The translations under genes and the position numbers were made by a program. Positions 59,448-64,000 of a stretch of 64,000 nt of DNA are shown piece by piece. This DNA is from Rhizobium sp. Q54 (lineage in GTDB: Bacteria > Bacteroidota > Bacteroidia > Flavobacteriales > Flavobacteriaceae): the NCBI GenBank assembly GCA_943328505.2, contig CALQAH020000001.1, positions 161,057-225,056 on the forward strand, written 5' to 3'. Below the pieces are notes generated by a model that saw nothing but the letters and a program-made list of their open reading frames with translations, did not search any database and was not told where the DNA came from. The stretch's first letter is position 1. Every line of letters starts with the position of its first letter.

Positions 59448-62270
59448 ATGAAGATTTATTTATTTATCGTGTCATTGTTTATTTGTAGCATCACTTTTGC
59501 TCAAACTTCAATCACAGGTTCGGTAAAAGACAGTAAAAACGAACCCATTCCAGGAGCCAATGTCAAAATCGCTGGAGAAACAACAGGAACAGTTACTGAT
59601 AGTGATGGAAAATTCACTTTAAGTACGTCCAAAAAACCACCATTCACAATTGAAGTCACAAGTGTAGAATATGGTTCAAACTCAGTTAAAATAACTGCTG
59701 ATAAACAACAAGTAAACGTTTCGTTAAGTGGTGAAGAGACGCTGCTTAATGAAATTGTAGTTTCAGCTTCAAGAACTCCTGAAAGAATTAGAGAGTCACC
59801 TGTAACGGTAGAACGATTTACTATTAAAGATGTCAAAAAAGCTGCAGCACCATCGTTTTATGATGGGTTAGAAAACTTGAAAGAAGTACAAATGAATACA
59901 AGTAGTTTGTCTTTCAAATCTATTAATACTCGAGGTTTTGCTACTGTTGCCAACACAAGATTCTTGCAATTGGTTGATGGTATGGATAATGCTTCTCCTT
60001 TATTAAATTTTGTATTAGGTAATCTTATAGGGGTTTCAGAAATTGATGTGCAAAGCGTTGAATTATTACCAGGTGCATCTTCTGCTTTGTACGGAGCTAA
60101 TGCATTTAACGGAATATTATTCATGAACAGTCAAGACCCATGGAGTCATCAAGGTATTACTGCTTATGCTAAGTTTGGTCAAACTTCTCAAAATGCTGCA
60201 GGAGTTAATAATTTTTACGACTATGGTGTGAGAGTGGCTCATGTATTTGATAAACATTTTGCTGGGAAAGCCAACTTTACTTTCATGAAAGGAACGGATT
60301 GGTATGCTACTAATGATAACGGTATTGACGCAAAAGGAGATGAAGTTTCAGGAGTAGATAGAAATGACCCAAGCTATAACGGTATAAACATCTACGGAGA
60401 TGAGGTTGCTGTTAATCTTAAAAGTAGAAATGCTTTTGGAACGGGAGCTTATAATCTTTTACCTAACATAGACATTTCCAGAACAGGATATAACGAAACT
60501 GATTTAACAGAAAGTAAGGTTAGAAATGCAAAAATCGATTTCTCTTTACATTTTAAACCTTGGGCAAACGATATCGAAATTATTTGGCAATCTAAATTTG
60601 GTTTTGGAAATTCAGTTTACCAAGGTGCAAGCCGATATAATTTGAATGGGTTCTTTATGCAACAACATAAAATTGAACTTAAAGGGAAGAACTTCTTTCT
60701 GAGAGGATATACCATATCTGAAGATGGCGGGAAATCATATGATATGACTTTTACAGCAATAAATGTCAATAGAGTATGGAAATCAGATTCGCAATGGTTT
60801 GCTGACTATGGAGGAGCATTTGGAGCTGCAACTTTAGGGTTTATTCCCGGCGTAGGAACAACTCCAGCTGAAGCACATGCTTATGCACGAAGCATAGCGG
60901 ATACTGGTAGATTAATTCCTGGTACACAAGCTTTCAAAGACGCTTTCAATCAAGTGATTGCGGATCCAAGTGTTTTAACAGGATCTAAATTAGTTGATAA
61001 TTCTAGAATTTATCATTCAGATGCAAACTATAATTTCAAAGATTTATTCAAACCTGCGGAAATACAAGTTGGAGGTTCCTATAGATTATATGAATTAAAC
61101 TCTTTTGGAAGAATTTATACTGATGCTAACAGTGCTATCAATTATAATGAATATGGAGTTTATACTCAGGTTCAGAAAAAATTAATGGATGATAGATTAA
61201 AGTTAACAGGTTCTATTAGATATGATAAAGCCAAAAATTATGATGGAAATTATTCTCCTAGAGTTTCGTTTGTTTATGCTTTAGATAAAGCAAAAAACCA
61301 TAATTTAAGAGGTTCATTCCAAACTGGTTTCAGAAACCCATCTACTCAAGATCAATACATTGGGTTTAATATTGGAAATAGAGTCTTAATTGGTTCTGCG
61401 CCAGATAATTTAACCCGATTTTCTGAAGATTTACAAATATCTCCAGCTGGAGGCGGAGGTTTTGTAACTTTGAATGGAGAAAATGCATATTATGATTCAT
61501 TCACAAAAGATTCTTTCTTATTATTTGACGCTGCTTACAGATCTGGACCACCTTCTGGTTTAGCAAATGCTGCTGCTTTGCTTGTAAAAGCGGATGTTGA
61601 TATTGTAAAGCCTGAACAAGTTAAAGCATTTGATTTAGGATATAGAGGAAATATAAAAGGTTTTGCATTAGATATTAATGGTTACTATAATATTTATAAT
61701 GATTTTATTGGAAACTTGAACGTTATAACACCTTATTACGGAACAGCTGAAACAAACCCGACAGATTTTTCTTCAACATCTGCAGCTGTATCTTTGGCTA
61801 ATAGAGACTTTAGAGAATATCAACTTTATACCAATACTGATGTAGTAGTAAAATCATATGGATTTGGATTAGGAATTACTAAAAAAATCTACAAAAATTT
61901 TGAATTTAGTGGAAACTATAACTTCTCTGACTTTGAATTTGACAAATCGAAAGACGCTAATTTTGAAGCAAGTTTCAATACTCCTAAACACAGAGTAAAA
62001 GCTACTATAGGTAATGATAAATTATTTGGAAACTTGGGTCTTTCTGTAAGTGGAAGATGGAATTCAGAGTATTTATGGGAATCTTCTTTTGCTGATGGTA
62101 TAATTGAAGAAGCTACGGTTATTGATGTACAAGCTAACTATGCTATAAAGTCATTGAAATCAATTCTTAAAATTGGAGCAACAAATATTGGCGGAAAAGA
62201 ATACGGACAAGTAATAGGAGCAGGACTTATTGGACAACAGTATTTCCTTTCATTAACTATCACGCCTTAA
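59448..62270 (+). CDS. TonB-dependent outer-membrane receptor
   Basis: 940 aa from the ATG at 59448 (MKIYLFIVSLFICSITFAQ). The ORF track uses a TTG 13 codons earlier. A carboxypeptidase-like regulatory domain (TSITGSVKDSKNEPIPGANVKIAGETTGTVTDSDGKF) precedes the plug (about 110-230, SASRTPERIRESPVTVERF; GVSEIDVQSVELLPGASSALYG) and a 22-strand barrel ending LIGQQYFLSLTITP. It takes up a substrate powered by TonB. It is followed by an SGNH lipoprotein 31 bp away; no SusD partner, so the substrate is unclear. Confidence 0.93.
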   Translation: MKIYLFIVSLFICSITFAQTSITGSVKDSKNEPIPGANVKIAGETTGTVTDSDGKFTLSTSKKPPFTIEVTSVEYGSNSVKITADKQQVNVSLSGEETLLNEIVVSASRTPERIRESPVTVERFTIKDVKKAAAPSFYDGLENLKEVQMNTSSLSFKSINTRGFATVANTRFLQLVDGMDNASPLLNFVLGNLIGVSEIDVQSVELLPGASSALYGANAFNGILFMNSQDPWSHQGITAYAKFGQTSQNAAGVNNFYDYGVRVAHVFDKHFAGKANFTFMKGTDWYATNDNGIDAKGDEVSGVDRNDPSYNGINIYGDEVAVNLKSRNAFGTGAYNLLPNIDISRTGYNETDLTESKVRNAKIDFSLHFKPWANDIEIIWQSKFGFGNSVYQGASRYNLNGFFMQQHKIELKGKNFFLRGYTISEDGGKSYDMTFTAINVNRVWKSDSQWFADYGGAFGAATLGFIPGVGTTPAEAHAYARSIADTGRLIPGTQAFKDAFNQVIADPSVLTGSKLVDNSRIYHSDANYNFKDLFKPAEIQVGGSYRLYELNSFGRIYTDANSAINYNEYGVYTQVQKKLMDDRLKLTGSIRYDKAKNYDGNYSPRVSFVYALDKAKNHNLRGSFQTGFRNPSTQDQYIGFNIGNRVLIGSAPDNLTRFSEDLQISPAGGGGFVTLNGENAYYDSFTKDSFLLFDAAYRSGPPSGLANAAALLVKADVDIVKPEQVKAFDLGYRGNIKGFALDINGYYNIYNDFIGNLNVITPYYGTAETNPTDFSSTSAAVSLANRDFREYQLYTNTDVVVKSYGFGLGITKKIYKNFEFSGNYNFSDFEFDKSKDANFEASFNTPKHRVKATIGNDKLFGNLGLSVSGRWNSEYLWESSFADGIIEEATVIDVQANYAIKSLKSILKIGATNIGGKEYGQVIGAGLIGQQYFLSLTITP

Positions 62271-62301
62271 TAAACTCAATACTAAATAAATTTAAAATAT
62301 C

Positions 62302-63753
62302 ATGATAAAAAATTTCAAATGGCTATTGTTGGTTTCGCTAACCTTTATAGCATGTACTAATGATGATGAAACAGTTGTCGAAACTAATTCATCCGATGGA
62401 TTACCTTTAACAGCTGGTTCAGCAGATTTCTTTAAATATGTTGCGCTTGGAGATTCTTTTGCAGCTGGATTTAGTGATAATGCATTATTTATTGAAGGAC
62501 AAAAAGGAGCCTATCCAAACATTTTAGCGCAACAGTTTGCTCTAGTTGGTGGTGGTGCTTTTACAACGCCTTTAATGGCAGATAACGTTGGTGGTTTTTT
62601 TGGAAGCGCTATTTATACTCCTAGATTGTATTTAGCTCCGCCAGCAGGACCAGGACTAAGTCCTTCTCCGTCTTCTGTTGCTTTACCACCATATAGTCAA
62701 ATGGCTTCTACAACTTTTGCTTCTTTGGGTAGTTCTTTTAATAATATGGGAATTCCAGGAGCAAAAAGTTTTCATTTAACTTTTGCAGGTTATGGAAGTC
62801 CGGCAGGAAATCCTTATTTTGCCAGATTTGCTTCTACACCTACTGCAACAGTTGTTGAAGATGCAGTAGCGCAAAATCCAACTTTCTTTTCACTTTGGAT
62901 AGGAGGAAATGATGTATTAGGATACGCTACTTCAGGTGGATTAAATCCTTCAGATATTACTGATCCAACAATATTTAATGCGGTTTATAATTCAATTGTA
63001 TCTCAGATGACAGCAGGGGGAATTGAAGGAGTTGTAGCCAACTTGCCTTATGTAAGTACATTGCCTTATTTTACAACAGTTCCTTATAACCCTGTTCCTT
63101 TAGATGCAACAACCGCAGGGCAATTAAATGCAGGCTTTACAGCATATAACAACGGATTGCTTTTTGCTCAGGCTAACTTACTATTAACAGCAGATGAAGT
63201 GGCTAGAAGAACAATATCATTTTCTGCTTCAGCAACCAATAGAGTAGTAATAGTAGACTCTTATTTAACTAACCTTTCAGGTTTTGGGATACCTTCCTAT
63301 AGACAGGCTACCGCTGAAGATTTAATTGTGCTTCCTGCTAGAAGTTTTATTGGAACAACTGTAGGAGGTAATCCACTTCAAGTTAATGGAGTTTCAGTTC
63401 CTTTATCAGATCAATGGGTTTTGTCTAAAGATGAAATTGCAGAAGTAAAAACAGCTACCGATTCTTATAATGTTACTATAGAATCTGTTGCTACTGCAAA
63501 TAATTTAGCTTTTGTTGATGCTAAATTAATTATGGAAACATTAAGCACCACGGGTATTACCGATAGTGGTTACACTTTAAATTCAACTTATGTGACAGGC
63601 GGTGGATTCTCTTTAGATGGTGTTCATCCCTCACCAAGAGGTTATGCTTTAATTGCAAATGAGTTCCTAAAAGCTATTAATTTAAAATACGGGTCTAATT
63701 TAAAGGGAGTAAAATTCTCGGATTATAGAATTATGTTCCCTCCAGTTTTATAA
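62302..63753 (+). CDS. SGNH/GDSL hydrolase lipoprotein
   Basis: 483 aa. Lipobox FIAC (MIKNFKWLLLVSLTFIAC), then block I FKYVALGDSFAAG (Ser), block III GGNDVLG and block V DGVHPSPRG (Asp-His), the complete SGNH set. A long insertion lies between. It probably hydrolyses an ester at the cell surface, and may release the ligand imported by the TonB receptor just upstream. Confidence 0.87.
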   Translation: MIKNFKWLLLVSLTFIACTNDDETVVETNSSDGLPLTAGSADFFKYVALGDSFAAGFSDNALFIEGQKGAYPNILAQQFALVGGGAFTTPLMADNVGGFFGSAIYTPRLYLAPPAGPGLSPSPSSVALPPYSQMASTTFASLGSSFNNMGIPGAKSFHLTFAGYGSPAGNPYFARFASTPTATVVEDAVAQNPTFFSLWIGGNDVLGYATSGGLNPSDITDPTIFNAVYNSIVSQMTAGGIEGVVANLPYVSTLPYFTTVPYNPVPLDATTAGQLNAGFTAYNNGLLFAQANLLLTADEVARRTISFSASATNRVVIVDSYLTNLSGFGIPSYRQATAEDLIVLPARSFIGTTVGGNPLQVNGVSVPLSDQWVLSKDEIAEVKTATDSYNVTIESVATANNLAFVDAKLIMETLSTTGITDSGYTLNSTYVTGGGFSLDGVHPSPRGYALIANEFLKAINLKYGSNLKGVKFSDYRIMFPPVL

Positions 63754-63776
63754 AAATTAAATTAGTTAATTTAATA

Positions 63777-63805
63777 AAAGCCATCCAATTTATGGGTGGC
63801 TTTTG
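63777..63805 (+). terminator. Intrinsic terminator of the receptor/hydrolase unit
   Basis: AAAAGCCATCC-AATTTAT-GGGTGGCTTTT, one wobble pair, T-rich tail. Confidence 0.85.
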
Positions 63806-63875
63806 TTTTTATCCTTCAGAAATTGTGTTCGTTTTTAAAACTATTAAAATTTTACAAATTTTGTAAAATATTTAT

Positions 63876-63905
63876 TTGATTCTTATATTTTTAAAATTAT
63901 CTTTG
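63876..63905 (+). promoter_or_regulatory. atpD promoter
   Basis: TTG (63876-63878), 19-nt spacer, TATCTTTG (63898-63905): a textbook Bacteroidota promoter, 61 nt before the atpD ATG. Confidence 0.75.
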
Positions 63906-63966
63906 CGCTTTGAAAAAAGAACATTTTTTCATAAACCTAAATAGCTATTAAATAAATACATAAGCA

Positions 63967-64000
63967 ATGTCAAAAGTAATAGGAAAAGTTTCCCAAATCA
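63967..64000 (+). CDS. atpD: F0F1 ATP synthase subunit beta, first 11 codons (cut by window edge)
   Basis: ATG at 63967 begins MSKVIGKVSQI, the typical Flavobacteriia AtpD N-terminus. A strong promoter lies upstream. In many Bacteroidota atpD and atpC are separate from the main atp operon, which fits. Only the start is visible. Confidence 0.75.
   Translation, partial: MSKVIGKVSQI

Overview
The window is a low-GC chromosomal segment of a Flavobacterium-like member of the Bacteroidota. Supporting signs are the bat/MoxR operon, type IX secretion (T9SS) C-terminal sorting domains, DUF4270 and SusC-like/TonB proteins, CTC-type L25, single-chain GlyRS, and the Bacteroidota -33/-7 promoter (TTG-N19-TAnnTTTG), which recurs upstream of tRNAs and genes. 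No species can be named from sequence alone.

Layout. 1-4.2 kb: minus-strand aerotolerance-type operon (moxR, DUF58, BatD-like, batA start) interrupted by a small four-helix-bundle gene framed by perfect inverted repeats. 4.4-33.1 kb: mostly core genes. These are an aldo/keto reductase, an AlbA_2 protein, a LytTR regulator with Glu in place of the phosphoacceptor Asp, glyQS, comF-like, an omega-amidase-like hydrolase, a GH92 mannosidase, rplY-prs, tRNA-Leu, a LamG/T9SS protein, an M48 protease cluster, mgtE-rsmA, a TPR protein, serS, an M1 peptidase and rseP.

33.2-50.2 kb is an accessory island at tRNA-Asn. A 5.3-kb integrative element lies between two nearly identical complete tRNA-Asn genes. 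It carries a tyrosine integrase, a protein with family-A-polymerase-like motifs, a secreted protein and a FISUMP lipoprotein. Beyond it is a chain of seven small modules: esterase; HigBA toxin-antitoxin; OmpA protein; integrase relic plus SOUL protein; HipBST-like toxin-antitoxin; small lipoprotein; and H-NOX, histidine kinase and response regulator. Each of the first six modules ends in a copy of one roughly 100-bp same-orientation repeat: a Bacteroidota-type promoter, a short hairpin ending in a tRNA-Asn-like 3' tail (GGGGGAGC), then an intrinsic terminator. The last module ends in a 28-nt piece of the true tRNA-Asn 3' end plus a terminator. I read this as serial accretion at a tRNA gene that has produced a cassette array; the repeat could also be a small-RNA family. 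This is the most interesting structure in the window.

50.4-64.0 kb: core genes again. These are an M13 peptidase, a flippase-like membrane protein, panD-panC, a GlgA-like half protein with DUF4270 and glmS, a TonB receptor with an SGNH-hydrolase lipoprotein, and the start of atpD.

All functional calls rest on recognised motifs and gene context; no database search or folding program was run.
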